Origin: an uncultured Bacillota bacterium
Lineage (GTDB): Bacteria; Bacillota; JAAYKD01
NCBI GenBank assembly: GCA_937897315.1
Contig: CALCNS010000080.1
Span: 1-8,196 of the forward strand
Direction: 5' to 3'
Length of the DNA stretch: 8,196 bases
Part shown: positions 1 to 7,956 of the stretch, piece after piece
Numbering within the stretch: the first letter of the stretch is position 1
How the letters are laid out: each line of letters opens with the position of its first letter
Translations under genes and position numbers: made by a program
The notes under the pieces: generated by a model
The model's database searches: none
Told to the model about the DNA's origin: nothing
The model's input: the letters and a program-made list of their open reading frames with translations, nothing else

Positions 1-27
1 TTAAAAAGGGTATAAGAAAAGTTGAAC

Positions 28-65
28 GCCGTCCTCTTCCATAAAGGAGCGGACGGCATTTTTTT
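28..65 (+). terminator. Rho-independent terminator hairpin next to the hfq stop codon
   Basis: GCCGTCC (28-34) pairs perfectly with GGACGGC (51-57). After one T/C mismatch, 36-39 can pair with 46-49 around a six-base loop. On the + strand the stem is followed by A and seven T (59-65), the canonical layout for ending transcripts that come from the left. Read on the minus strand the stem lies 6 nt past the hfq stop, but what follows is only a loose T-rich stretch (GTTCAACTTTTCTTAT), so it probably ends the hfq operon too, less efficiently. The T-tract overlaps the hfq stop codon (64-66). I infer a bidirectional terminator between convergent genes; the left-hand gene lies outside the window. Confidence 0.8.
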
Positions 66-303
66 ATTCTTCTTTATCCGCTGCTTGATAGAACTGCAAC
101 GGTTGTAAGGGGGCAATGGTCGATATGGCATGTTTATAAACCAACTGCTGTTTCCCTTCCGCTTCAATAATGACCGTAAAGTTATCAAATCCACGGACTA
201 AGCCGCGAATCTGAAAGCCATTGACCAAGTATATGGCAACACCCATGTTTTCTTTTCTAACCACATTTAGAAATGCATCCTGTAAGTTTATTCCTTTTGT
301 CAT
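64..303 (-). CDS. hfq: RNA chaperone Hfq
   Basis: Encodes a 79-residue Sm-like protein, the usual size for a Firmicutes Hfq without the long C-terminal tail of enterobacteria. Family members form a ring hexamer that binds U-rich RNA on the proximal face and A-rich RNA on the distal face. Visible landmarks are Q8-D9 in the N-terminal helix, Y25 and N28-G29 on the distal side, F42, and the Sm2 signature Y56-K57-H58-A59-I60-S61-T62. The rim patch reads R16-K17-E18-N19, with fewer arginines than the E. coli version, as is common in Gram-positives. The ATG at 303 is preceded by GAGGGG with 5 nt spacing. It is the last gene of the operon, 16 nt behind miaA; the miaA-hfq pairing is widely conserved. 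In Gram-positives the importance of Hfq for sRNA regulation varies, so its physiological role here is open. Confidence 0.97.
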   Translation of the reverse strand: MTKGINLQDAFLNVVRKENMGVAIYLVNGFQIRGLVRGFDNFTVIIEAEGKQQLVYKHAISTIAPLQPLQFYQAADKEE

Positions 304-319
304 TTCTTCCCCTCTTTCC

Positions 320-1267
320 TTATGATATCAACGGTTTTATCCGTTCCATCAAATCTTCAAACTTTTCCCTGCGAAGATACTCGTCGGGATGAATCCAATA
401 GATGTCCCTCATGCGTCGAAACCATGTCAACTGCCTTTTCGCGTATCGTCTTGTATCTCTTTTCAGTTGTTCTACTGTTTCTTCCAAACTCCTTTCCAAG
501 CGAAAATACGGAAAAAACTCTTTATATCCTAATGCTTGACCTGGTGTACTATCTTCTAGTAAACCATCCTCTATCAATTGATGAACTTCCTGCAATAGTC
601 CCTCGCGAATCATCTCATCAACCCGCCTATCTATACGCTCATACATCTCTTCTCGATCTCGAAGGAATCCGATATATGTGACGCGGTACAACGGTGAAGC
701 TTCTTTCGTACGCTTTTCCGCTTGGGACAGTGGGATTCCCGATTGTTGATAGGCTTCAAGAGCTCTTATCACTCGTCGAGCATCGTTTGGATGCAATTTA
801 TGAGCGGAGTCTTTGTCAACTTCTAGAAGCTTATGCCACATGGCATTCGCCCCAATCACTTCATATTGCTTCAAAAGTTGGTTTCTCAAAGTATCGTCTC
901 GATTGGCAGAGTGAAAATCGTAAGGTTCTAATGCAGCTTGAATATATAAGCCTGTTCCTCCAACGACAACGGGAAGGTGACCCCGATGATGGATCTCCGA
1001 TATGGCTCTTCTGGCATCTTCTTGATATCGGGCAACCGAGTAGGGTTCATGGATTGTTACTAAGTCGATGCAATGATGAGGTATGATCAATTGTTCTTCT
1101 TTACTGACTTTTGCTGTTCCGATGTCCATCCCCTTATAGATCTGCATGGAATCTGCTGAAACGATTTCCCCTGTCAATGCCTTGGCAATCTGTATAGAAA
1201 GTGCAGTCTTGCCCACCCCGGTTGGTCCCAAAATACATAAAACCGGTTGCAACTGTTTAGGATTCAC
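320..1267 (-). CDS. miaA: tRNA dimethylallyltransferase MiaA
   Basis: Encodes 315 residues, a normal length for MiaA. The enzyme transfers a dimethylallyl group from DMAPP to N6 of A37 in tRNAs that read codons starting with U, giving i6A. The P-loop GPTGVGKT is at residues 14-21. The DSMQIY motif at 39-44 carries the likely catalytic Asp39. Further family marks are G103-G104-T105-G106-L107-Y108, the [13 protein letters not shown] segment, ALGYKE, and the [13 protein letters not shown] block near the C-terminus. The start is GTG at 1267, chosen because GGGGTGAT lies 5 nt upstream and the P-loop follows at the usual distance. The start overlaps the end of the methyltransferase gene by 11 nt, which suggests translational coupling. 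The modification is presumably completed by MiaB, encoded first in the same operon. Confidence 0.98.
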   Translation of the reverse strand: MNPKQLQPVLCILGPTGVGKTALSIQIAKALTGEIVSADSMQIYKGMDIGTAKVSKEEQLIIPHHCIDLVTIHEPYSVARYQEDARRAISEIHHRGHLPVVVGGTGLYIQAALEPYDFHSANRDDTLRNQLLKQYEVIGANAMWHKLLEVDKDSAHKLHPNDARRVIRALEAYQQSGIPLSQAEKRTKEASPLYRVTYIGFLRDREEMYERIDRRVDEMIREGLLQEVHQLIEDGLLEDSTPGQALGYKEFFPYFRLERSLEETVEQLKRDTRRYAKRQLTWFRRMRDIYWIHPDEYLRREKFEDLMERIKPLIS

Positions 1268-2045
1268 AATATATCACCCCATAAACAATATTGCTATACT
1301 TTCCTCCTACATATTCGTCTGCAGGATGTTTCAACCAAAAATCTGATTGCCTTCGCTCTTTGATGACAATCCGTTTCTTAGCAACCTTCTTCGCCATGGC
1401 GACCACATCAGGATGTAGCAATGACTTATTTCCATAATTGCGTATCCCTTCCATATGAACACTTCCTTCAACAGGGCGTATGAACATAGGGTCAAAGTAT
1501 ACAATATCTACGCTGCCTGTGTCAGCTTGTTCTAGATAAGCACCATGATCCATATGAAATAAATCAATCTTTTGACGAAGTTCTTTGGTCAAAAAGCCAG
1601 TTTCGTCAATATAATGCAGCAACCCTTCAGAGGCCAAATAGTAAATTGGAGCAGAAGATTCCAGACCTATGATTCTTGCATGTGTATCTTGCAATGCAGA
1701 GGCTATGACATAAGAATCCGCACCGAATCCAAAAGTTGCGTCTAAAACCGTTTCGTGCCCTATTAAGGATAAGGCGTCCAATAAATAATCGTGTTTTCCC
1801 CTTTGTAATTGGAGCAGTCTCAAAGGAGCTAATCCCATATGATATCGAAGAATACTATGCTCGCTACGATAATAACATCCTTGTTGGTTTGCAACCAGCA
1901 AGGGAGACTCAAGTTCTTGTAGCAGTTGATGAATCGTTCTTCCATACCGCATGCGGAACCGCAATCCGTATTTATTGGCAACAAGGTTCGCATACTCTAC
2001 ATAGTCTGGCTTATCTACCGCAGGTACCACCCATGGTTGCTTCAC
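1257..2045 (-). CDS. RsmJ-like class I SAM-dependent methyltransferase
   Basis: Encodes 262 residues with a Rossmann-type SAM-binding core. Motif I is V100-L-D-A-T-F-G-F-G-A-D110, followed by an acidic residue in strand 2 (GLE, E129) and the catalytic-loop motif D185-P-M-F188. The combination LDATxGxGxD, xVYFDPMF and a late KRIVIKE segment resembles RsmJ (YhiQ, formerly DUF548), the 16S rRNA m2G1516 methyltransferase of E. coli, which is about 250 residues. The family call is from recalled motifs; the exact target base in this organism is inferred. The first 40 or so residues (with RYGRT at 33-37) look like a lineage-specific N-terminal extension. The start is GTG at 2045. It overlaps the mutL stop by 4 nt (GTGA) and has AGGGTGA 4 nt upstream, so translation is probably coupled to mutL. 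It has no obvious link to mismatch repair; its placement probably reflects co-transcription with other RNA-modification genes. Confidence 0.8.
   Translation of the reverse strand: MKQPWVVPAVDKPDYVEYANLVANKYGLRFRMRYGRTIHQLLQELESPLLVANQQGCYYRSEHSILRYHMGLAPLRLLQLQRGKHDYLLDALSLIGHETVLDATFGFGADSYVIASALQDTHARIIGLESSAPIYYLASEGLLHYIDETGFLTKELRQKIDLFHMDHGAYLEQADTGSVDIVYFDPMFIRPVEGSVHMEGIRNYGNKSLLHPDVVAMAKKVAKKRIVIKERRQSDFWLKHPADEYVGGKYSNIVYGVIYCES
1273..1280 (-). promoter_or_regulatory. miaA ribosome binding site supporting a GTG start
   Basis: The minus strand reads GGGGTGAT, close to the 16S-complementary AGGAGGTGAT, and ends 5 nt before the GTG at 1267. It lies inside the coding region of the methyltransferase gene and supports the 11-nt overlap between the two genes. 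Confidence 0.75.
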
Positions 2046-3820
2046 GGTGTCACCCTATTAAAGTAACGATCTAAATCACCTAACCCAATCTTATAGTACG
2101 TTGGTCGACCATGTGGACATGTAGAGGCATCTTCACATCGACCCAGTTGGTCTATCAAGTCCATCATCTGTTGCTGAGGTAACCAGGAATTCGCCTTGAC
2201 CGAGCCTTTACAGGACAAGGTTACCAACCTCTTTAATAACAGATCCGATTGTTGAGGAACCCGTTCTGTTTGTGCAAGCTCTAAAAATAAACGGCGATAA
2301 TGTTCCTGATCTTGCATGGATACCAGTACCTGTGGTATTTCACGTACCAGTAAAGTCTGATTTCCAAAGTCTTCTATGAGAAAACCAAGAGCAGAAAAAT
2401 CAGGGATTCGTTGCAAAATCCGATCGTATTCCGCTACACCATAATGTAGAGTAGTGGGTTCTAGCAACATTTGCCTTTGGATTTGACCCTGATTGAATTG
2501 TCTCTTCAACTGATGAAAAAGGATCCGCTCGGCCATAGCATGTTGGTCAAAAATCCAAAGTGAATCCGAGCTTTGTGCAAGAATATACGTGCCAGCAAGC
2601 TGGCTGACGGGTCGCAATGGGGGAAATTGATTGGGTTCCGAAGTCGATACATAGAAAGCGCTATCTGGAAACTTTGAGGGGATTGGCTGAGGTGGCGTCT
2701 CAGGTTCAGGATCATTTTTTATTGGACGTGCATCGTGATAAAAGGTTTCTTGAACCACCTGATACTTCCAAGGGTTGGTCTGGACGGACCATTCTATCTT
2801 TGGCGGGGCTTTTAATGCAACATCCTCCGAAATCACAGGATTTAAGGCTTGCGTGACAGCCTTTTGAACCAATGCATACACTCTTCGATCTTCCTGAAAA
2901 CGAACCTCTGTTTTCGCGGGATGCACATTCACATCGATGAGAGGTAATGGCACCTGCAACGATAAAACGAAAAATGGATACTTCCTTGGTTCCATACGCT
3001 GCCGATATGCTTCTTCTACCGCATGCTGGATAGATGTTGCGGTTGCATAACGTCCATTGATGATGAAATGGCTGTCACGGCGACTTGGCCTAGAAAATGT
3101 TGCTTTGCCAACCCAACCAGTTACGTTGTATTCTCCATCGGCATATTGAACCGGCAACAGCTGCTCCTTCATGGCTCTGCCATAGAGACTATGGATAACC
3201 GATAAAAGGTTCGCATCACCAGAGGTGTCTAAAACCAATTTATCGTCCCTAGTACATTGAAATGAGATTTCCGGTCGAGTCAGAGCTAAATGCATACACA
3301 CTTGTAAAACATGACTCCCCTCGGTGACCGTGGACTTCATGAATTTCAAACGCGCCGGAGTATTGTAAAACAAGTTCTCCACCGTGATCCTAGTTCCTTT
3401 TGGAGCTGCAGATTCTTCCACTGTTGTTAACCCATTTTCTACCTTCACCAGCGTACCGGCCAAATCTTCTTCTCTTCTTGTGAGTAAACGGAATTTAGAA
3501 ACCGAGGCAATGCTGGGCAAAGCCTCCCCTCTAAACCCTAGTGTGGCAATAGAAAAGAGATCTGCCTCATCACGAATTTTACTGGTCGCATGTCTTTCTA
3601 AGGCACGGGGAGCATCCAAAGCACTCATACCCGAACCGTTGTCTATCACCAGAATTCTTTCTAATCCACCTTGGTCGATTTCTATTTGAATAGAGGTTGC
3701 ACCGGCATCGATTGCATTCTCCACAAGTTCTTTGACTACAGATGCCGGCCTTTCCACCACTTCGCCCGCAGCAATTTTGTTGGCAACATCCACCGGAAGA
3801 ACTTGAATTCGCTGTTCCAT
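2042..3820 (-). CDS. mutL: DNA mismatch repair endonuclease MutL
   Basis: Encodes 592 residues, a little shorter than B. subtilis MutL (about 627), mostly because of a short Pro-rich linker around 340-395. The N-terminal GHKL ATPase shows E34-N35-A-I-D38-A-G, D60-N-G-S-G64, G95-F-R-G-E-A-L101 and the FYNTPAR block. The C-terminal domain has the nuclease signature of MutL from organisms without MutH: D425-Q-H-A-M-A-E431, S-C537-K, C568-P-H570-G-R-P and a final FNRV. The last acidic position of the DQHA(X)2E(X)4E motif is His436 here. Q450-M-L-L-E-P455 matches the QxxLxP sliding-clamp-binding type known in Bacillus MutL. MutL is recruited by mismatch-bound MutS and nicks the nascent strand. The ATG at 3820 lies 8 nt after the mutS stop; AAGGAG and GAGG both precede it. 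It lies directly downstream of mutS in the same operon. Confidence 0.98.
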   Translation of the reverse strand: MEQRIQVLPVDVANKIAAGEVVERPASVVKELVENAIDAGATSIQIEIDQGGLERILVIDNGSGMSALDAPRALERHATSKIRDEADLFSIATLGFRGEALPSIASVSKFRLLTRREEDLAGTLVKVENGLTTVEESAAPKGTRITVENLFYNTPARLKFMKSTVTEGSHVLQVCMHLALTRPEISFQCTRDDKLVLDTSGDANLLSVIHSLYGRAMKEQLLPVQYADGEYNVTGWVGKATFSRPSRRDSHFIINGRYATATSIQHAVEEAYRQRMEPRKYPFFVLSLQVPLPLIDVNVHPAKTEVRFQEDRRVYALVQKAVTQALNPVISEDVALKAPPKIEWSVQTNPWKYQVVQETFYHDARPIKNDPEPETPPQPIPSKFPDSAFYVSTSEPNQFPPLRPVSQLAGTYILAQSSDSLWIFDQHAMAERILFHQLKRQFNQGQIQRQMLLEPTTLHYGVAEYDRILQRIPDFSALGFLIEDFGNQTLLVREIPQVLVSMQDQEHYRRLFLELAQTERVPQQSDLLLKRLVTLSCKGSVKANSWLPQQQMMDLIDQLGRCEDASTCPHGRPTYYKIGLGDLDRYFNRVTP

Positions 3821-3828
3821 AGTATCCT

Positions 3829-6438
3829 CTACTCCTTTCTTAACTTCACTTGTAATTGATGCATGAAGTTTAAAGCCTCTATGGGCGACATCGACATCAC
3901 ATCTGCAGATTTCAATTCTTTTAATATGGGGTGTTCCTCCGAAGCGTATAAGGGCAATTGTTCCTCTAGATTCGGAGGACTCCCTTTCCCTTTGTGTTCT
4001 TGTTTGAGCATAGCCTGTTCCTGAGACTCCAATTGCTTTAGTATTTCACGAGCTCTCCTTATTAAAGGACGCGGCAATCCTGCTAAACGTGCAACTTCTA
4101 TACCATAACTTTTATCCATCCCACCCGGTACGATTCGATGTAAGAAAACAATATTCTCGTCTTTCCCCCGAACCGCGACCGAATAATTTCGTACTCCCTC
4201 CAGTAATTGCTCTAAATCGGTTAGTTCATGATAGTGAGTTGCAAATAATGTCCTTGCTCCCAGTATCTTTGGGTTTTGGATATGCTCAAGAGCCGCTCGC
4301 GCAATACTCATACCATCGAAGGTGCTCGTTCCACGACCAATTTCGTCCAAAATCAATAAGCTATTTTGTGTCGCAGAAGCTAAAATTTGACTAAGCTCCG
4401 TCATTTCAACCATGAAAGTAGATTGACCACCGGCTAAATCGTCTCCAGTGCCTACGCGGGTAAAGATTCGATCGACAATCCCTATTTCAGCAGACTCTGC
4501 AGGAACATAGGATCCCATCTGGGCCATCAGCACGATTAGTGCAGACATTCTTAAATAAGTACTTTTACCAGCCATATTCGGTCCTGTAATGATTAGGATG
4601 CGCTGCTGCTCCCGATCGATATTTAGGTCGTTAGGAATATACGGGTGGTTCTTTAGAGTTCTTTCTACCACGGGGTGACGGCCCTCTCTGATTCGAATTA
4701 CCCCTCCTTGTTGAATGGAAGGTCGGCAATATCGATATCGGGTAGCAATTTCTGCTAAGGAAGCAAGACAGTCCAGCACCGAAAGATTCGCAGCAACTTT
4801 GAGGATATCCTCCCGAAAACTCGCAACCCAATCGCGCAACTCCATAAACAAGTCATATTCCAACTCAACGAGCTTCGTTTCCGCACCTAATATCGTCTCT
4901 TCTAATTCTTTCAAGCGTTGTGTGATGTACCGTTCACCATTGGTCAAAGTCTGCTTGCGAATATACGAGTCTGGCACATTCACTACCTGAGCTTTGCTCA
5001 CCTCGATATAGTAGCCGAATACGCGATTATATCCCACTTTTAGAGTTCGTATTCCAGTTCGATCTCTCTCCTCTTTTTCCAATGCCAGGACCCAATCTTT
5101 ACCCTCCGATGCTGCTTTCGATAATCGGTCCACTTCCGGGTGATACCCCAATCGGATCATTCCACCTTCTCTAACAGAAACAGGAGGTTCATCCACTATC
5201 GCTAAAGATATCCTTTCCTGTATTTTGAGCAAGTCTGGCATCGATGACAGTTGAGTTTGTACTAATGATGATTGAGCGGATGCCAAAATCCCTTTGATAC
5301 TTGGAATCAACGATACTGTCTTATTCAACGCCGATAAATCCCTGGCATTGGCGGAACCGAAACTAATGCGGCTTAACAATCGTTCTAAATCCGAAACTTT
5401 GGATAATTGCTCTTGTAAGGCCTCTCTCATATCAGGTTGTTCTACAAATTCTTGCACTGCAGTTAAGCGGTGCTCGATTTGGGCACGATGAGTTAGTGGT
5501 TGCAAGACCCACTGATGTAACAACCTCCCACCGGATGACGTTTTGGTTCGATCCATAACCCATAACAAAGAACCTTGATACTGATTATCACGCATGGTTT
5601 GTGTCAATTCCAAGCTCCGTCTAGTTGAGGTATCTAGGACCATGTGCCAATCCAGCTGATAAAACTCAGGTGACATCCAACGAATGCTCTGAAGTTTCGT
5701 CGTGTTCTCTACATACCAACGAAGAGCTTGACAAACTTCAGGTAAGCTTCCCTGTCTCACTTCAACAGGAATGGTATGAAAAAACTCCTCATCCCGCTGA
5801 ATGGTTTCTTTTATGACTTTTTTCACTTCGCTTTGAAGTTGGGTTAGGTGAATATTCAAGGATTCGCAAAGCAGGATCAGTTCATCCAGCTCGCGATCGT
5901 GCCATGGGATTACCTCACTGGGATTCAGACGTGTGAGTTCGTTTTTCGCTTGTCTACCTGCATCTTCACCCTGATAAGTAGTACAGGAGAAGGCTCCTGT
6001 CGAAACATCCATCGCTGCAAGTGAAAAGGAAAGATCTTGCCAATCAATACATACAAGGTAATTGTTCCTTTTTTCCTCTAACAAAGGACTTAAGTTGGCC
6101 GTACCGGGAGTTACAATTCGAACAATGTCTCTTCTCACCAAACCTTTGGCTTCTTTTGGGTCCTCGACCTGTTCACAAATAGCCACTCGATACCCTTTTG
6201 CTACCAGTTTGCTGATATATGCTTCAGCAGCATGATAAGGCACTCCACACATGGGGACCCTTTCTTCCTGCCCTGCATCTCGCCCAGTCAAAGTGATATC
6301 CAGTACTTTTGAGATCTCGATGGCATCTTCAAAAAACATTTCATAAAAATCACCGAGCCGAAAGAAGAGGACGGCATCCGGATTCACTTCCTTCATTTGC
6401 AGATACTGCTGCATCATCGGCGTAAACGACTTGTTCAT
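3829..6438 (-). CDS. mutS: DNA mismatch recognition ATPase MutS
   Basis: Encodes 869 residues, close to the 850-860 typical of bacterial MutS1. The N-terminal domain carries the mismatch-reading F31-Y-E33 in GDFYEMF. The connector, lever and clamp regions follow. The ATPase has Walker A G619-P-N-M-A-G-K-S-T627 and Walker B LLILD698-E699, followed by the IGRGTSTFDG signature and an ATHYHEL segment. Near the C-terminus Q827-L-P-L-Y831 looks like a QLxLF-type sliding-clamp-binding peptide, in the position where Bacillus MutS has one. MutS binds mismatches and small loops and recruits MutL. The reading frame is open back to a TTG at 6456, but that codon overlaps the ribosome binding site. ATG at 6438, 6 nt after GGAGGG, is the better start and matches the family N-terminus. 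It lies 20 nt downstream of miaB and 8 nt upstream of mutL. Confidence 0.98.
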   Translation of the reverse strand: MNKSFTPMMQQYLQMKEVNPDAVLFFRLGDFYEMFFEDAIEISKVLDITLTGRDAGQEERVPMCGVPYHAAEAYISKLVAKGYRVAICEQVEDPKEAKGLVRRDIVRIVTPGTANLSPLLEEKRNNYLVCIDWQDLSFSLAAMDVSTGAFSCTTYQGEDAGRQAKNELTRLNPSEVIPWHDRELDELILLCESLNIHLTQLQSEVKKVIKETIQRDEEFFHTIPVEVRQGSLPEVCQALRWYVENTTKLQSIRWMSPEFYQLDWHMVLDTSTRRSLELTQTMRDNQYQGSLLWVMDRTKTSSGGRLLHQWVLQPLTHRAQIEHRLTAVQEFVEQPDMREALQEQLSKVSDLERLLSRISFGSANARDLSALNKTVSLIPSIKGILASAQSSLVQTQLSSMPDLLKIQERISLAIVDEPPVSVREGGMIRLGYHPEVDRLSKAASEGKDWVLALEKEERDRTGIRTLKVGYNRVFGYYIEVSKAQVVNVPDSYIRKQTLTNGERYITQRLKELEETILGAETKLVELEYDLFMELRDWVASFREDILKVAANLSVLDCLASLAEIATRYRYCRPSIQQGGVIRIREGRHPVVERTLKNHPYIPNDLNIDREQQRILIITGPNMAGKSTYLRMSALIVLMAQMGSYVPAESAEIGIVDRIFTRVGTGDDLAGGQSTFMVEMTELSQILASATQNSLLILDEIGRGTSTFDGMSIARAALEHIQNPKILGARTLFATHYHELTDLEQLLEGVRNYSVAVRGKDENIVFLHRIVPGGMDKSYGIEVARLAGLPRPLIRRAREILKQLESQEQAMLKQEHKGKGSPPNLEEQLPLYASEEHPILKELKSADVMSMSPIEALNFMHQLQVKLRKE

Positions 6439-6444
6439 CGAAAT

Positions 6445-6450
6445 CCCTCC
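6445..6450 (-). promoter_or_regulatory. mutS ribosome binding site that decides the start
   Basis: On the minus strand this reads GGAGGG, with a six-base spacer to the ATG at 6438. The alternative in-frame TTG start at 6456 sits immediately before this element, so the longer form would encode the binding site as codons and would lack one of its own. This favours the 869-residue MutS. Confidence 0.85.
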
Positions 6451-6458
6451 AACCAAGT

Positions 6459-7844
6459 TTATTCCAAAACACCCGTCAAATGCCAGCTACTGGCCTTTTC
6501 AATACGGACACGAACCAGTTTACCAATCCATTGTGGGTCCGCAGCAAAATGTACTAGTTTATTTCCACCTGTACGCCCGGTTAGCATGCCTGAATCTTGC
6601 TTGCTGACACTTTCTACCAGAATTTCTACCGTCTGGCCTTCATATCCTTGATTCAGTTGTAAAGATATTTCTGCTTGGAGATCCATCAACCGTTGTATAC
6701 GTTCTTGCTTCACTGCATAAGGTACTTGTTCCGCCATATCCGCTGCTGGGGTACCACTACGCTGACTATAGATAAACGTATAAGCGCTATCGAAGCGAAC
6801 AGCCCGAACGACATCCAACGTGTCTTCAAAATCCTGTTCGGTTTCTCCGGGAAAACCAACGATAATATCTGTTGTGAAGGCTACTTTCGGAACCGCGTAG
6901 CGAATGCTTTCTGCCAGTGCTACATATTGCTCCTTTGTATATCCGCGATTCATTAACTGTAAAATTCGACTACTCCCCGATTGCATAGGTAAATGAAAAT
7001 GTGGGCAGACATGCTCACAGGTAGCAAACGTCCGGATTAATTTTTCACTAACATCACGCGGATGAGAAGACATAAAGCGGATTCTTTGAATTCCTTCTAC
7101 TGCATTAACCTGTTGTAGCAGATCGGAAAAATCGACCTGAGGTGTCAGCCCTTTCCCATAGGAGTTGACATTCTGCCCCAGTAGAGTAATCTCCTTGCAT
7201 CCTTCTGCAACCAAACCTTGAATCTCTATAACAATATCTTTCGGATTTCTACTTCTCTCTCGTCCCCGCACATAAGGAACGATGCAATACGTGCAGAAAT
7301 TATCACAGCCAAATGTGATGCTAACCGAGGCAACCGAAGGGGACAACCGCAATTTGGGTAACCCTTCCTGAGGTACATCATTGGTTTCCGTGATCTGAAT
7401 CACTTTTCCTTTATGTTCCAATATTTTCAACAATAATTCTGGAAATTCATCTATATGGTGGGTACCAAATAAAATATCGATGTGTCTATAACTGCGGTTC
7501 AATTTCTCCACCACTTCAGGTCTTTGCACCATGCAACCTCCCAAAGCAACAATCAGATTTGGATGTTGTTCTTTGATGAACTTCAGCCGTCCCAAATGTC
7601 CTAGAACTCGATTCTCCGCGCTTTCACGGACACTGCACGTGTTTAAGATAACAATATCGGATTCCTCTGGTACCTCATGTTTCACAAAGCCCACCCGATC
7701 TAGTAATCCCGCTACCAGCTCCGCATCATTAAAACTCATTTGGCAGCCAAAGGTAAGAAAGCACATTCGAGGGGGCCTACCGTTCTGAAGAGAAAAATTT
7801 TCTGACCAGTCCTGTAAGGTATTTTGAATTTTGTTGTTTGACAT
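6459..7844 (-). CDS. miaB: tRNA-2-methylthio-N6-dimethylallyladenosine synthase MiaB
   Basis: Encodes a 461-residue radical-SAM methylthiotransferase that converts i6A37 to ms2i6A37 in tRNA. The N-terminal MTTase domain has the three auxiliary cluster cysteines C34 (in FGCQM), C70 (in NTCSVR) and C104 (in GGCMVQ). The radical-SAM motif C180-xxx-C184-xx-C187 binds the SAM-cleaving 4Fe-4S cluster and is followed by YVRGRERSR. The LLGQNVNSYG and HLPMQSGS segments are characteristic of MiaB rather than MtaB or RimO. A TRAM domain occupies about 395-461. The ATG at 7844 has AAGGAG (7851-7856 on the + strand) with a 6-nt spacer. It is the first gene of the operon, 20 nt before mutS. MiaA, which makes its substrate, is encoded four genes downstream. 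Confidence 0.97.
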   Translation of the reverse strand: MSNNKIQNTLQDWSENFSLQNGRPPRMCFLTFGCQMSFNDAELVAGLLDRVGFVKHEVPEESDIVILNTCSVRESAENRVLGHLGRLKFIKEQHPNLIVALGGCMVQRPEVVEKLNRSYRHIDILFGTHHIDEFPELLLKILEHKGKVIQITETNDVPQEGLPKLRLSPSVASVSITFGCDNFCTYCIVPYVRGRERSRNPKDIVIEIQGLVAEGCKEITLLGQNVNSYGKGLTPQVDFSDLLQQVNAVEGIQRIRFMSSHPRDVSEKLIRTFATCEHVCPHFHLPMQSGSSRILQLMNRGYTKEQYVALAESIRYAVPKVAFTTDIIVGFPGETEQDFEDTLDVVRAVRFDSAYTFIYSQRSGTPAADMAEQVPYAVKQERIQRLMDLQAEISLQLNQGYEGQTVEILVESVSKQDSGMLTGRTGGNKLVHFAADPQWIGKLVRVRIEKASSWHLTGVLE

Positions 7845-7895
7845 AACAGTCTCCTTTTTGTTCGAACAGTTAGAATGGACTCAAGCAAAAATAAC

Positions 7896-7924
7896 TTGCC
7901 CATTATCTAAAAAAAGTGTATGAT
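7896..7924 (+). promoter_or_regulatory. Predicted sigma-A-type promoter for the rightward gene
   Basis: A -35-like TTGCCC (7896-7901) and a -10-like TATGAT (7919-7924) are separated by exactly 17 bases that include an A-tract. A start near 7931 would leave a leader of about 26 nt before the ATG at 7957. The 112-nt region between miaB and this gene must also drive miaB leftward. On the minus strand I see only a weak GATAAT (7902-7907 on the + strand) without a matching -35, so the operon promoter is not resolved. Confidence 0.6.
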
Positions 7925-7956
7925 GTAGAGAGAAATTGTTAGATGCAGGTGATGGC

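Noticed and set aside
694..1086. A 130-codon + strand open frame opposite miaA
   Set aside because: It lies wholly antisense to a confidently identified gene, shows no recognisable domain and is expected by chance as a shadow frame. The same applies to the other + strand frames between 322 and 7788.
2506..2715. A 69-codon minus-strand frame inside mutL
   Set aside because: It is out of frame with mutL, which has continuous conserved motifs through this stretch. The short frame has no family resemblance.
6439..6456. N-terminal extension of MutS from a TTG start
   Set aside because: The six extra codons encode the GGAGGG ribosome binding site, and the conserved MutS N-terminus begins at the ATG at 6438.
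64..7844. A novel defence or mobile system within the window
   Set aside because: All six genes are conserved housekeeping genes with tight spacing. No transposase, integrase, direct repeats, CRISPR units or compositional break was seen.
7860..7875. Possible SOS (LexA/DinR) box near GTTCGAAC upstream of miaB
   Set aside because: The Bacillus box needs GAAC, four bases, then GTTC. Here the halves are fused as GTTCGAAC in the wrong arrangement, and the sequence downstream does not supply the second half.
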